Virus record (IMG/VR): IMGVR_UViG_3300034108_000741
Location: 1-20,515 of that record
Reading direction: 5' to 3' (one strand)
DNA length: 20,515 nucleotides
From: a virus
The position numbers and the translations under genes are program-made. A model generated the notes under the pieces. The model was not told the origin of the DNA, made no database searches, and saw only the letters and a program-made list of their open reading frames with translations. This document shows, in pieces, positions 1-5,952 of the stretch. Position 1 is the first letter of the stretch; each line of letters begins with the position of its first letter.

Positions 1-146
1 GTGGGCATCCTCGCCTAACCCGTGAAGAACGAGGAGGCGGATCGGCTTCTGTAAATATCGCTTGTGACCACTTCCTGAGACGGCGCGGAATGGCGAAAGT
101 AGATTTTAGCACGATTCAACAACCGAAGAACAAGAAAACCAAATGA
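1..146 (+). CDS. C-terminal end of an unrecognised protein (cut by window edge)
   Basis: An open frame enters from the left edge (first full codon at position 3) and ends at TGA 144-146, giving about 47 residues. The tail is strongly basic: it has RRRGMAK and finishes QQPKNKKTK. The stop overlaps the ATG of the next gene by the ATGA arrangement that recurs throughout this strand, which supports a real, translationally coupled gene. An internal ATG at 90 could start an 18-codon peptide, but the open frame continues upstream past it. No family can be named from this fragment. The neighbours suggest an early DNA-metabolism protein, which is inference only. Confidence 0.55.
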   Translation, partial: GHPRLTREERGGGSASVNIACDHFLRRRGMAKVDFSTIQQPKNKKTK

Positions 147-445
147 ACCATCCCGAACTAGACTTTGCGCGATACCCTAGCGCCCCCGGCTACAAGCGCC
201 CCGGCACATCCAAGGCGGCGGCTGATTCAATGCGCGAGAAAGCACCGACGCTGCGGCAAAAAGTGCTAGACGTTCTCTTTCATCAAGACCTGACTGCTGA
301 TGAGTGCGCTGCGGAAGTTGGCAAGTCGCTTTTGTCAATCCGCCCTCGACTGACTGAATTGCTGGCGCTTGGCAAGATTGCCGACACGGGAGAGACGCGG
401 ACGAACGCCAGCGGCAAGAAAGCAACCGTGTGGCGCGCAGTATGA
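143..445 (+). CDS. Small winged-helix / HTH DNA-binding protein
   Basis: This 100-aa protein has an N-terminal basic arm followed by a region that reads as a winged helix-turn-helix. A helix at about residues 35-47 (TLRQKVLDVLF) is followed by LTADECAAEVGKSLLSIRPR (about 50-69), the pattern of a positioning plus recognition helix. LTELLALGKIADTGETR then looks like the last helix and wing. The end, KKATVWRAV, is the beta-wing ending seen in many small phage HTH proteins of this type. It is probably a DNA-binding early regulator or accessory factor, and its target is unknown. It overlaps the preceding stop (ATGA), and its own stop overlaps the following ATG at 442. The upstream AAAACCAA-ATG leader has no Shine-Dalgarno. 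Confidence 0.8.
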   Translation: MNHPELDFARYPSAPGYKRPGTSKAAADSMREKAPTLRQKVLDVLFHQDLTADECAAEVGKSLLSIRPRLTELLALGKIADTGETRTNASGKKATVWRAV

Positions 446-819
446 ACCCGCACACAATTCGCCGCCTTTTTCCAAATGCCAGCAAATCCATTATCGCCGC
501 AAACGCACAAGACTACGGGAAGCCTCACGCTGAGGATACCTTGCCGCTTGCCGCTGTGGAACGCAATCCTAGCCATGCACCATTGGAAGCGAAAGAAGTT
601 CAAAGACGAACAGATGAACGTTTTCTTGTCCGCGTTGAAAGCGTCCGCAAAAGACTGGCAGACGAGGACGGGCTGTGCGAAAAATATGTTCTCGATTGCT
701 GCCGATACGCTGGCCTCATACCAGACGACTCGCCAGAACTGTGCAAAGTCGAAACGAGCCAGCGCAAAGCCGCGAAAGGCGAGGAAGAGCACACGCAAAT
801 CACGATAACCTACCCATAA
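442..819 (+). CDS. RusA-like Holliday junction resolvase family protein
   Basis: This 125-aa protein is read from the ATG at 442, which overlaps the previous stop; a GTG at 430 would add four residues. The C-terminal half has the RusA layout: a strand (FLVRVESVRKR), an acidic cluster LADEDGL followed by a conserved Lys (CEKY), the helix LDCCRYAGL, then IPDDSPE and a final strand HTQITITYP. RusA enzymes are dimeric, metal-dependent resolvases of branched replication or recombination intermediates. The first acidic motif is normally DxDN, and here it is DEDG, so the catalytic Asn position is changed. The N-terminal 60 residues (starting NPHTIRRLFP) are typical of phage relatives and probably not part of the fold. 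The family call is fairly secure; activity is not. Confidence 0.7.
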   Translation: MNPHTIRRLFPNASKSIIAANAQDYGKPHAEDTLPLAAVERNPSHAPLEAKEVQRRTDERFLVRVESVRKRLADEDGLCEKYVLDCCRYAGLIPDDSPELCKVETSQRKAAKGEEEHTQITITYP

Positions 820-1039
820 TTTAACGTCCCTGACTAAACCTAGTCCTGCCGAGTCTGCTGATTTATCTTGCAATAAAAAGGATTCGCGCTAGATTTTTCA
901 CATCCGCAATCGCGGTTCTTCGTTTATCCCGATGAAAAAACTAATACAAATGACGCCGCGTGCCGCAACTGTTTCCAGTGCGGGGATAACGCGCGGCGTC
1001 GCCTGTAAATCACATAACAAATTTAACCGCGCTGCTCAA
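820..1039 (+). other. Gene-poor stretch between resolvase and HNH region
   Basis: There is no convincing start-to-stop gene in these 220 bases. They contain a short hairpin (GACTA at 832-836, TAGTC at 841-845), a possible weak promoter (TTGCAA near 870 and TAGATT near 890, 15-16 bp apart), and a large two-stage inverted repeat at 952-1000 listed separately. A frame open from 877 to the TAA at 1006-1008 reads like protein, with three cysteines in CRNCFQCGD, but has no ATG, GTG or TTG. This may be a regulatory leader, a decayed gene, or the insertion boundary of the downstream HNH gene. Confidence 0.5.
952..1000. other. Two-stage GC-rich inverted repeat (structured RNA or DNA element)
   Basis: The outer arms GACGCCGCG (952-960) and CGCGGCGTC (992-1000) are perfect 9-base complements. 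Inside them, CCGCA (963-967) pairs with TGCGG (979-983), and CTG (969-971) pairs with CAG (976-978), with A968 bulged and a TTTC loop. The right side between the stems is GGATAACG. No U-run follows on either strand, so it is not an obvious intrinsic terminator. It lies in the gene-poor stretch upstream of the HNH and PP-loop genes and could be a leader structure, a small RNA, or a protein-binding site. Confidence 0.6.
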
Positions 1040-1171
1040 ATGAGCCAATCGTGTTCTTCCCGTTCTGGGTGTTTCGCCAACGCGAGACAAAATAAAAACG
1101 GGTGGGATAAAGTAAGCATGATTGCAAAATCCGCACAAAGCGGAGGATGGCGCGACCTCTTTCAAAAATGA
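1040..1171 (+). CDS. Possible 43-aa cysteine-containing small protein
   Basis: ATG 1040 to TGA 1171 encodes 43 residues beginning MSQSCSSRSGCFANA and ending GGWRDLFQK. The stop overlaps the ATG of the HNH gene at 1168 (ATGA), the same coupling used by most genes on this strand; this is the main support. The frame extends upstream to an ATG at 932 (79 aa), but that part crosses the large inverted repeat and is low-complexity, so the shorter form is preferred. No family is recognised. It could equally be a chance frame in a leader region. Confidence 0.35.
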   Translation: MSQSCSSRSGCFANARQNKNGWDKVSMIAKSAQSGGWRDLFQK

Positions 1172-1626
1172 AAACCATACCGCTCACGCTAGGAAAAGTC
1201 GCAATAGTAGATGATGAAGATTTTGAGCATCTAAATCAGTTTAAGTGGAGCGCGATAAAGGATGGAAACATTTTTTACGCACGTCGAGGCACGATAAACG
1301 GAAGCACTAAATCAATGCACAGGGAGATACTTTTTCCGCTGCCGGGATTTCATGCAGATCATATAAATGGAGACGGGCTTGATAATCGCAGAAGAAATCT
1401 GCGCATTGTAACGAACCAGCAAAATCAAATGAATAGAGGCGCGCAGAAAAACAATAAGCTAGGCGTAAAGGGCGTTTCGTTTCATTCAAGGAAGAAAAAA
1501 TATCAATCGCAGATAAAAGCAAATGGAAAAGTAATTGCGCTTGGGTATTTCAAAACCGTCTCAGAAGCATCAGATGCCTATAAAAAAGCATCCGCTAGAT
1601 TTTTCGGAATATACGCAAACCAATGA
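1168..1626 (+). CDS. HNH endonuclease with AP2 DNA-binding domain (homing-type)
   Basis: This 152-aa protein starts at MKTIPLTLGK, the usual first residues of this family; an ATG at 1147 would add seven. The N-terminal strand region (about 1-45) reads GKVAIVDDEDFEHL, then KWSAI. The HNH core follows: H51 (MHREI), ADHINGDGLDNRRRNLR at about 63-79, then IVTNQQNQMNR. Residues about 98-150 (KLGVKGVSFHSRKKKY to ALGYFKTVSEASDAYKK) form an AP2-type DNA-binding domain. Such free-standing phage HNH-AP2 proteins cut DNA at specific sites and are usually selfish homing genes. The gene sits between a gene-poor stretch and the PP-loop gene and looks more AT-rich than its neighbours, which agrees with separate acquisition. 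The key His and Asn residues are present, so it appears intact. Confidence 0.9.
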   Translation: MKTIPLTLGKVAIVDDEDFEHLNQFKWSAIKDGNIFYARRGTINGSTKSMHREILFPLPGFHADHINGDGLDNRRRNLRIVTNQQNQMNRGAQKNNKLGVKGVSFHSRKKKYQSQIKANGKVIALGYFKTVSEASDAYKKASARFFGIYANQ

Positions 1627-1654
1627 AAACCAAAACGCCAAGACGCGAGACAAT

Positions 1655-2518
1655 ATGACTGAACCAATACACATCATCAGTTGCGGTGCTGGCTGGCAAA
1701 GTTCCGTTATGATGCTCATGGCTGCAAGGGGCGACTTTAAAGACGGTGAGGGGCAAGTAATTCGCGTTTCCCATGCTATATTTGCCGATACAAAAGCCGA
1801 GCCTGAGTCCGTAATGAAATGGCTGGACTGGCTAGAAAAGGAAGTGCAATCGCTTCCTTTTCCATTCCCGATTCATCGCGTTAGTTCTGGCTCACTAGAA
1901 GAAGATGAAACCCGTGTTCGTGTTAGCGGAAAAAGCGGCAAGCGATACATGAAAGGCTCAATTCCGGCGTTTGTTCTTAATCCAGAAGGAACGAAAGGAT
2001 TGCTTGGTAGAAAATGCACGGCTGACTATAAGATAGTTCCTATTCAGAAAAAGGTGCGCGAGATTGTCGGAATTAAGCGGGCCGGAAAAGGGATTGTTTA
2101 TGCTAAAATGTGGATTGGAATATCAACGGACGAGTGCCACCGCATGAAGCCAAGCCGTGTTGATTACATTGAAAATGTATGGCCGTTAATTGACGCTGGA
2201 ATTTCGCGCCGAAAGTGCGGCGAATGGATGAAAGTAAATGGCTATCCAGAGCCGCCCAGAAGCGCGTGCGTGTTTTGTCCGTTTCACGGAGATGCCGAGT
2301 GGCGGCGGCTTAAGGACAGTGAACCGACTGAGTTTGCGCGAGCCGTTGCGTTTGAGAAAAAAATGCACTTAGCGCAGAAGTCTCAAGATACATTGAGAGG
2401 CGTCCCGTTTTTACACTCATCCTGCATCCCCTTGGGTGATGTTGATTTCCACAATGCCAAAGCCAAACAGCAACTTGAAATGTTCGGCAACGATTGCGAA
2501 GGACTTTGCGGCGTATGA
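1655..2518 (+). CDS. PP-loop ATPase, PAPS-reductase-like family with cysteine clusters
   Basis: This 287-aa protein is read from ATG 1655 (MTEPIHIISCGAGWQSS). The open frame runs back to 1535, but that part overlaps the HNH gene and adds nothing family-like. Residues about 9-17 (SCGAGWQSS) form the PP-loop of adenine-nucleotide alpha-hydrolases, here with Cys instead of the usual first Gly. FADTKAEPESV (about 43-53) is the second nucleotide-binding strand. Cysteines expected for metal or Fe-S binding occur at C121 (RKCTADYK), C205/C208 (SACVFCPFH), and C281/C285 (CEGLC), with C161 and C188 also present. Phage relatives are commonly labelled phosphoadenosine phosphosulfate reductase, but the real substrate is unknown. 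No other sulfur-assimilation or phosphorothioation genes lie nearby. Its stop overlaps the next ATG. Confidence 0.85.
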   Translation: MTEPIHIISCGAGWQSSVMMLMAARGDFKDGEGQVIRVSHAIFADTKAEPESVMKWLDWLEKEVQSLPFPFPIHRVSSGSLEEDETRVRVSGKSGKRYMKGSIPAFVLNPEGTKGLLGRKCTADYKIVPIQKKVREIVGIKRAGKGIVYAKMWIGISTDECHRMKPSRVDYIENVWPLIDAGISRRKCGEWMKVNGYPEPPRSACVFCPFHGDAEWRRLKDSEPTEFARAVAFEKKMHLAQKSQDTLRGVPFLHSSCIPLGDVDFHNAKAKQQLEMFGNDCEGLCGV

Positions 2519-2646
2519 CACCCGAAGAAAAAGCCGAACACGCGCACCTGATTAACCTGTGGAATTGCACGGAACCCATGACGCCCGAACAACTCGAAAG
2601 ACTTGAACAACTTGACGAACTTGCAAAACATGAAAACACGAACTAA
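2515..2646 (+). CDS. 43-aa acidic helical small protein
   Basis: ATG 2515 overlaps the TGA of the PP-loop gene, and the frame ends at TAA 2644-2646. The sequence MTPEEKAEHAHL followed by WNCTEPMTPEQLERLEQLDEL is rich in Glu and Leu with heptad-like spacing, so it is probably a single helix or short coiled coil. The last 17 bases overlap the start of the next small gene. No family is recognised. Support comes from coupling and composition only. Confidence 0.55.
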   Translation: MTPEEKAEHAHLINLWNCTEPMTPEQLERLEQLDELAKHENTN

Positions 2647-2815
2647 ACGCGAAAGCCACGCCAAGATGATGCTTGGCCTCGCAATGACAAGGCTTGCCCG
2701 CCTTAACGCTGGCACGGCGCAACTCCACGAAATCACGATTGCCGCGAAGGAAGTCGAGCGGTGGAAACAAGCCTTGTCGGACGAATCTTTGCCGCTGATA
2801 CCAGCGCGGAAGTGA
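2630..2815 (+). CDS. 61-aa basic small protein
   Basis: ATG 2630 begins MKTRTKRESHAKMMLGLAM. A TTG at 2603 would extend it by nine residues but lies deeper inside the previous gene. The protein has a basic N-terminus and a helical middle (ITIAAKEVERWKQAL), ending LPLIPARK. It overlaps its predecessor by 17 bases in another frame, which fits tight packing of early phage genes. No function can be assigned. Confidence 0.55.
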   Translation: MKTRTKRESHAKMMLGLAMTRLARLNAGTAQLHEITIAAKEVERWKQALSDESLPLIPARK

Positions 2816-2872
2816 CGCCTAGCTAAAACCTAGCAATCATAAACACTTGAAACCAATATGCTTAAAACAAAT

Positions 2873-2902
2873 GTTCAACTTTGTTCAACAAATAACTTGA
2901 AC
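2873..2902. repeat. Three abutting 10-bp GTTCAA boxes upstream of the initiator
   Basis: GTTCAACTTT (2873-2882) and GTTCAACAAA (2883-2892) are direct copies. TAACTTGAAC (2893-2902) is the same box inverted, reading GTTCAAGTTA on the other strand. The 10-bp spacing puts all boxes on one face of the helix. The same box is repeated five times inside the downstream gene (3318-3367), so this set is a likely initiator-binding or operator site just upstream of the putative start at 2933. Confidence 0.7.
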
Positions 2903-2923
2903 ACGCGCAGAATATCCTATACT
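2897..2923 (+). promoter_or_regulatory. Possible promoter for the replication genes
   Basis: TTGAAC (2897-2902) and TATACT (2918-2923) resemble -35 and -10 boxes, but the spacer is only 15 bp. The -35 lies inside the inverted GTTCAA box, so protein bound there would block it. A start point near 2930 would give an almost leaderless mRNA for the ATG at 2933. This is inferred from sequence likeness only. Confidence 0.3.
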
Positions 2924-2932
2924 AGACGCCTT

Positions 2933-3775
2933 ATGTTCGCCAAAGTTTTCTCTCAAATCTTCGATTCCTCCATAGCCGAAAGTCACGAAGTTAGGCACAT
3001 CTTCATGGACTTGCTTGTATTGGCAGACGCCACGGGAGTTGTGGACATGACAATGCACGCGATTAGCAGGCGAATCAATGTCCCGCTTGAAAGCGTGAAG
3101 GCGGCACTTGAAAAGCTGGCAAGCCCTGACCCGCTTTCACGATCTGCTAAAGAGGATGGACGGCGCATCGTTTTGATTGACTCGCACCGCGACTGGGGCT
3201 GGCAGATCGTGAACTACGAGCACTACCGAAAGACGCAAGACGAAGAGGCGAGGCGGTCTTATTTCCGCGACTATCGAAAGGCAGAAAGGGGAAAAGCCTC
3301 TGATAAGAAGAAAACAAGTTCAACTCCGTTCAAGTCTGTTCAACATTGTTCAACTCCGTTCAAAAATGTCACACAGGGAGAGGGAGAGGAAAAAGCAGAA
3401 GGAGAAGCAAAAGAAGAGGGAGTAAGAGAACCATCCCAAAGCAGCATCGTCGAATCTGCGCCCTCTCTCGCTGACTTTTTGAAAAAGACAAGATCGCTTG
3501 GAGTTCCTGACCAATTCGCCGAATTAAAGTATCATTGGAAATGCGAGAAGGGATGGAATCACAAATGGGAGCCGTTCGCTCAACAAGTTCTAATCTGGTA
3601 TCGTTCCGGCCCTCAAAATAATCAGCCCGCGCCAAAGCCTCGCTCAGTCGGCATCAAAGAAACCCCGATGGACAAGCTGCTGCGCGAAAACGAGGAAATG
3701 TTCGCAGACGGCGTGCATCCTGACAAATGGCGCGCAGCAAACCCCGGCAAAGACTACATCAAATGCAAACCTTAG
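2933..3775 (+). CDS. Phage replication initiator / helicase-loader (lambda O-like)
   Basis: This 280-aa protein is read from ATG 2933 (MFAKVFSQIFDSSIAES). An upstream in-frame ATG at 2858 has the phage's usual AAACCAAT leader, but its 25 extra codons cover the GTTCAA boxes and look non-conserved. Residues 1-110 form a winged-helix DNA-binding domain (IFMDLLVLADATGVVDMT, then AISRRINVPLESVKAALEKL), followed by DWGWQIVNYEHYRK and EARRSYFRDYRK. Residues about 125-165 are a low-complexity linker containing STPFKS/STPFKN repeats and an acidic QGEGEEKAEGEAKEEG run. The DNA of this linker carries the iterons and purine tract listed separately. The C-terminal part probably recruits the helicase encoded directly downstream (13-base overlap). 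The protein would bind the repeats and load that helicase, as lambda O with P and DnaB; this role is inferred. Confidence 0.8.
   Translation: MFAKVFSQIFDSSIAESHEVRHIFMDLLVLADATGVVDMTMHAISRRINVPLESVKAALEKLASPDPLSRSAKEDGRRIVLIDSHRDWGWQIVNYEHYRKTQDEEARRSYFRDYRKAERGKASDKKKTSSTPFKSVQHCSTPFKNVTQGEGEEKAEGEAKEEGVREPSQSSIVESAPSLADFLKKTRSLGVPDQFAELKYHWKCEKGWNHKWEPFAQQVLIWYRSGPQNNQPAPKPRSVGIKETPMDKLLRENEEMFADGVHPDKWRAANPGKDYIKCKP
3318..3367 (+). repeat. Five tandem 10-bp iterons (candidate replication origin)
   Basis: Five abutting units start at 3318, 3328, 3338, 3348 and 3358: GTTCAACTCC, GTTCAAGTCT, GTTCAACATT, GTTCAACTCC, GTTCAAAAAT. GTTCAA is invariant and the last four bases vary. The 10-base period is not a multiple of three, so the box is conserved through all three codon phases. 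That argues for selection on the DNA rather than the protein. Placement in the linker of an initiator gene repeats the design of the lambda origin inside gene O. Confidence 0.8.
3375..3430 (+). other. Purine-rich tract next to the iterons (candidate DNA unwinding region)
   Basis: Of these 56 bases all but three (C3396, C3408, T3423) are purines on the + strand. The tract starts seven bases after the last iteron. In the lambda origin a similarly skewed, easily melted stretch follows the iterons and is where strands open. The tract also encodes the acidic linker of the initiator. A coding-only explanation (Glu/Gly/Lys-rich linker) is possible, but the adjacency to the iterons favours an origin role. 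Confidence 0.6.
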
Positions 3776-5076
3776 ACTCATTCCTTCCTGACATTCAAAG
3801 GCTTTTGCCACAATGCGCGGAGACAGAAAAGGCCATTCTGTCGTCGCTAATGCTTTCACCCGTGGAAGTGTATGCCATGTGCAGCGAACAAGGAATTTCC
3901 GCTGACTTTTTCCATATTCCAGCCCATGCAACCACATACGGCGTTTTGGCTTCACTCGCGCAAGATTCAAAGCCATTCGACTTCATCACGGTCACTGGCG
4001 CACTGCGCGATGCCGGAAAACTGGAAAGCGTAGGAGGCGCGCCATTCATCACCGAGATTGCAACGTTTTTGCCAACGGCGGCGAATGTGCAATACTACCT
4101 AGACATTTTGCGCGAAAAGCATCTGATGCGTCAGATTATCCGCGTTGGCACTCATTTTGCCGCCAGAGCATACACAGACACTGAAACGGCGGAAAACCTC
4201 GCGCATGAGGCGCACAGCGCACTCACTGGCCTATTGGTAAAGAAGTCAAAACGCCAAACGGTGAAGGAAACGATCCTCGAAATCGTGAAGGAGCTTGGCA
4301 GCGGCGAGGCGGACGGCGAGATTGTCAAGACGGGCGTAATCGGAGTGGACGGCGTGCTCGACCTCTACCGGGGCGATTTGCTCATCATTTCCGCGCCTAC
4401 CAGTTGCGGAAAATCGGCACTGGCAAACCAAATCCTAATCACGGCGGCGGTGGAAAACGGCAGTCGAGTGGCTTTCTATCCGCTCGAAATGCGCCAGAAA
4501 CAGACGCTAAAGCGCGCTATCGCCGTGCGGAGCGGGAACAATCCGAAGTATGTCCGCACGCTGCTAAACAACGCCAAACATCCCGAAGCGCAGAGCTACG
4601 CCGATGCCGCTGCCAAAAGCCTTGTGGACGCTTGCGCTGATTTGATCAAAGCACCGATCCACATGAGGGACGATCTCTATTCGCTGGAAGCCATCATTGC
4701 CGACATTCGCGCAGAGCATGGCGTTCGCCCCTTCGATTTCATCTGCATTGACTACCTGCAACTCATTCGATGCCAAGGACGATTCGAGCGGAGGCAACTT
4801 CAAATTGCAGAAATTACGCAACGACTAAAAATGACGGCGAACGAAATGAATTGCGTCGTGATCGTGCCAAGCCAGCAATCACGCGACGGCTCAACAAGGG
4901 AGGCGCAAGACGCTGAAATGGACGCTTCATCGCTTATCAAAATCCACGCCGATGCCGAGAGCGAGGACGTGAAGCCCGGGAGAATTGAAATTTGGAAACA
5001 ACGCGAAGGGGCGCGTCACGTTGATCTCAAGTTGAAGTTTAACGGATTACTCACTCGATTTGAACTAGAAGCCTAA
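3763..5076 (+). CDS. DnaB-like replicative DNA helicase
   Basis: This 437-aa protein is read from ATG 3763, which overlaps the end of the initiator gene; an ATG at 3727 would add 12 unlikely residues. Residues about 16-125 match the DnaB N-terminal helical domain (CAETEKAILSSLML, ADFFHIPAH, GGAPFITEIATFLP). The RecA-like motor follows: Walker A APTSCGKSA (211-219), catalytic Glu in YPLEM (E242), Walker B FICID (D330) then YLQLIR, motif H4 around VIVPSQQSRDG (367-376), and a candidate arginine finger in WKQREGARH (R414). The length is close to bacterial DnaB (about 470). It would be the ring helicase that unwinds phage DNA, loaded by the upstream initiator. The linker residues 155-190 fit the DnaB interdomain helix. 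Confidence 0.92.
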   Translation: MQTLDSFLPDIQRLLPQCAETEKAILSSLMLSPVEVYAMCSEQGISADFFHIPAHATTYGVLASLAQDSKPFDFITVTGALRDAGKLESVGGAPFITEIATFLPTAANVQYYLDILREKHLMRQIIRVGTHFAARAYTDTETAENLAHEAHSALTGLLVKKSKRQTVKETILEIVKELGSGEADGEIVKTGVIGVDGVLDLYRGDLLIISAPTSCGKSALANQILITAAVENGSRVAFYPLEMRQKQTLKRAIAVRSGNNPKYVRTLLNNAKHPEAQSYADAAAKSLVDACADLIKAPIHMRDDLYSLEAIIADIRAEHGVRPFDFICIDYLQLIRCQGRFERRQLQIAEITQRLKMTANEMNCVVIVPSQQSRDGSTREAQDAEMDASSLIKIHADAESEDVKPGRIEIWKQREGARHVDLKLKFNGLLTRFELEA

Positions 5077-5080
5077 TCAC

Positions 5081-5242
5081 ATGGATGCAAAAACACGATT
5101 ACTATTAGCAGCCGCCAGTATCCCGCCGGAACCCGATCCGGCCAAACGCGAAGCAGCTACCGAAACCCGATTCATCGCCATGATGCGCGCCCTTGTATCG
5201 CGCCCACCTCTAAGCCCAAATCTATGCCAGACGAAACCATAG
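5081..5242 (+). CDS. 53-aa hypothetical small protein
   Basis: ATG 5081 lies four bases after the helicase stop, and the frame ends at TAG 5240-5242. The protein starts MDAKTRLLLAAASIPPEPDP and is followed by KREAATETRFIAMMRALVS, so a short helix, a proline-rich turn and a second helix are likely. It overlaps the following gene by 19 bases in another frame. No family is recognised. Support comes from tight packing and a sensible amphipathic composition. Confidence 0.5.
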   Translation: MDAKTRLLLAAASIPPEPDPAKREAATETRFIAMMRALVSRPPLSPNLCQTKP

Positions 5243-5400
5243 AAAGCCTGCGCGCAGAGATTGCCGCACTTACCGCCGAGCGCGATACGCTACTGCAAAA
5301 GCATCGCGCAGTGTGCAAGGCGTGTGCGCTTCTCGATACCGATCCGGCTTCTACAATCGAAGCGTTCCTAGCCAAGCACTCAAAGAAATCTGCAACCTAA
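5224..5400 (+). CDS. 58-aa coiled-coil small protein
   Basis: ATG 5224 to TAA 5400. The first half (ETIESLRAEIAALTAERDTL) is a clear heptad coiled coil. A CKAC pair at residues 31-34 follows, then a short helix FLAKHSKKSAT. This resembles many small phage early proteins of unknown function. It overlaps the previous small gene and precedes the zinc-ribbon gene by ten bases. Confidence 0.6.
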   Translation: MPDETIESLRAEIAALTAERDTLLQKHRAVCKACALLDTDPASTIEAFLAKHSKKSAT

Positions 5401-5410
5401 TCAACGAAAT

Positions 5411-5827
5411 ATGAGCACGCCACAACGCCGATACGAATACCACGCCGACCGCGCACTTGACGCCAACCTTGCCGAGACAATCGCCGCCGCGTGCTGCGAG
5501 AATTGTGGGCGCGAGCTTGTCGAAAAGGAAGAAACGAGTTGCGCGAAGTGCGAACAGATTTTAGAGAAAAAACAAACCAAAAACACCATGACAACAGACA
5601 CACTATTCAACATCGAACCAACGAAACCGACGAAGCTACAAGCCGCGAGGCGTGCGCTTGCTGATGCGGAGAGGGAGCTTGCCGCCGCAATCGAAAGAGA
5701 CTTGCCCGAAGGTGATGACGGGAAGAGCGAGATTGACGACCACGAGCGCGCCGTTAATCGCTTCGCTGAACTCGTCAAAGCCGAAGAGCTAGCCGAGTTG
5801 AACAATTCAAAACAAAACATTGTATGA
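5411..5827 (+). CDS. Zinc-ribbon-like early protein
   Basis: This 138-aa protein starts at ATG 5411. Residues 29-47 contain CENC and CAKC (C29, C32, C44, C47), the spacing of a small zinc ribbon. Residues about 60-130 are helical and charged (ARRALADAERELAAAIERDL, then FAELVKAEELAELNN), probably coiled coil. An internal ATG at 5588 (MTTDTLFNIEP) has its own A-rich leader AAAAACACC, so this may be two products: a zinc-ribbon form and a separate 79-aa helical protein. The stop overlaps the next ATG. The function is unknown; it could bind DNA or another early protein. Confidence 0.65.
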   Translation: MSTPQRRYEYHADRALDANLAETIAAACCENCGRELVEKEETSCAKCEQILEKKQTKNTMTTDTLFNIEPTKPTKLQAARRALADAERELAAAIERDLPEGDDGKSEIDDHERAVNRFAELVKAEELAELNNSKQNIV

Positions 5828-5952
5828 ACATCATCAAACTAATCACCATCCCGATATGCTTTATCGCGTGGGCAATCCTGACAATAGCTTGGGCAATAGA
5901 CCGTGAAGAAGGGGAAACTCTCAAGGAATACATCACTAAACAAATACTATGA
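5824..5952 (+). CDS. 42-aa single-pass membrane protein
   Basis: ATG 5824 overlaps the previous TGA, and its own TGA (5950-5952) overlaps the next ATG at 5949, so it is coupled on both sides. Residues about 4-25 (IKLITIPICFIAWAILTIAW) form one hydrophobic span. A charged tail DREEGETLKEYITKQ follows. It is probably a small inner-membrane protein made early in infection; its role is unknown. Confidence 0.65.
   Translation: MNIIKLITIPICFIAWAILTIAWAIDREEGETLKEYITKQIL

Noticed and set aside
476-808. 110-aa + strand frame overlapping the RusA-like gene
   Set aside because: It runs in another frame within a gene carrying clear RusA motifs, and its composition (Lys/Arg/Ser repeats at the end) is typical of an out-of-frame translation.
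283-873. 196-aa open frame on the - strand across the HTH and RusA-like genes
   Set aside because: It is antisense to two coupled genes with family features, its sequence has no recognisable domain, and it lacks coupling to any neighbour.
932-1039. N-terminal extension of the 43-aa gene back to ATG 932
   Set aside because: It crosses the large inverted repeat and gives low-complexity Ser/Ala/Arg sequence unlike a conserved protein.
1655-2518. DNA phosphorothioation (Dnd/Ssp) system based on the PP-loop protein
   Set aside because: DndC shares the fold, but no DndB, DndD, DndE, IscS-like or restriction genes are visible near it.
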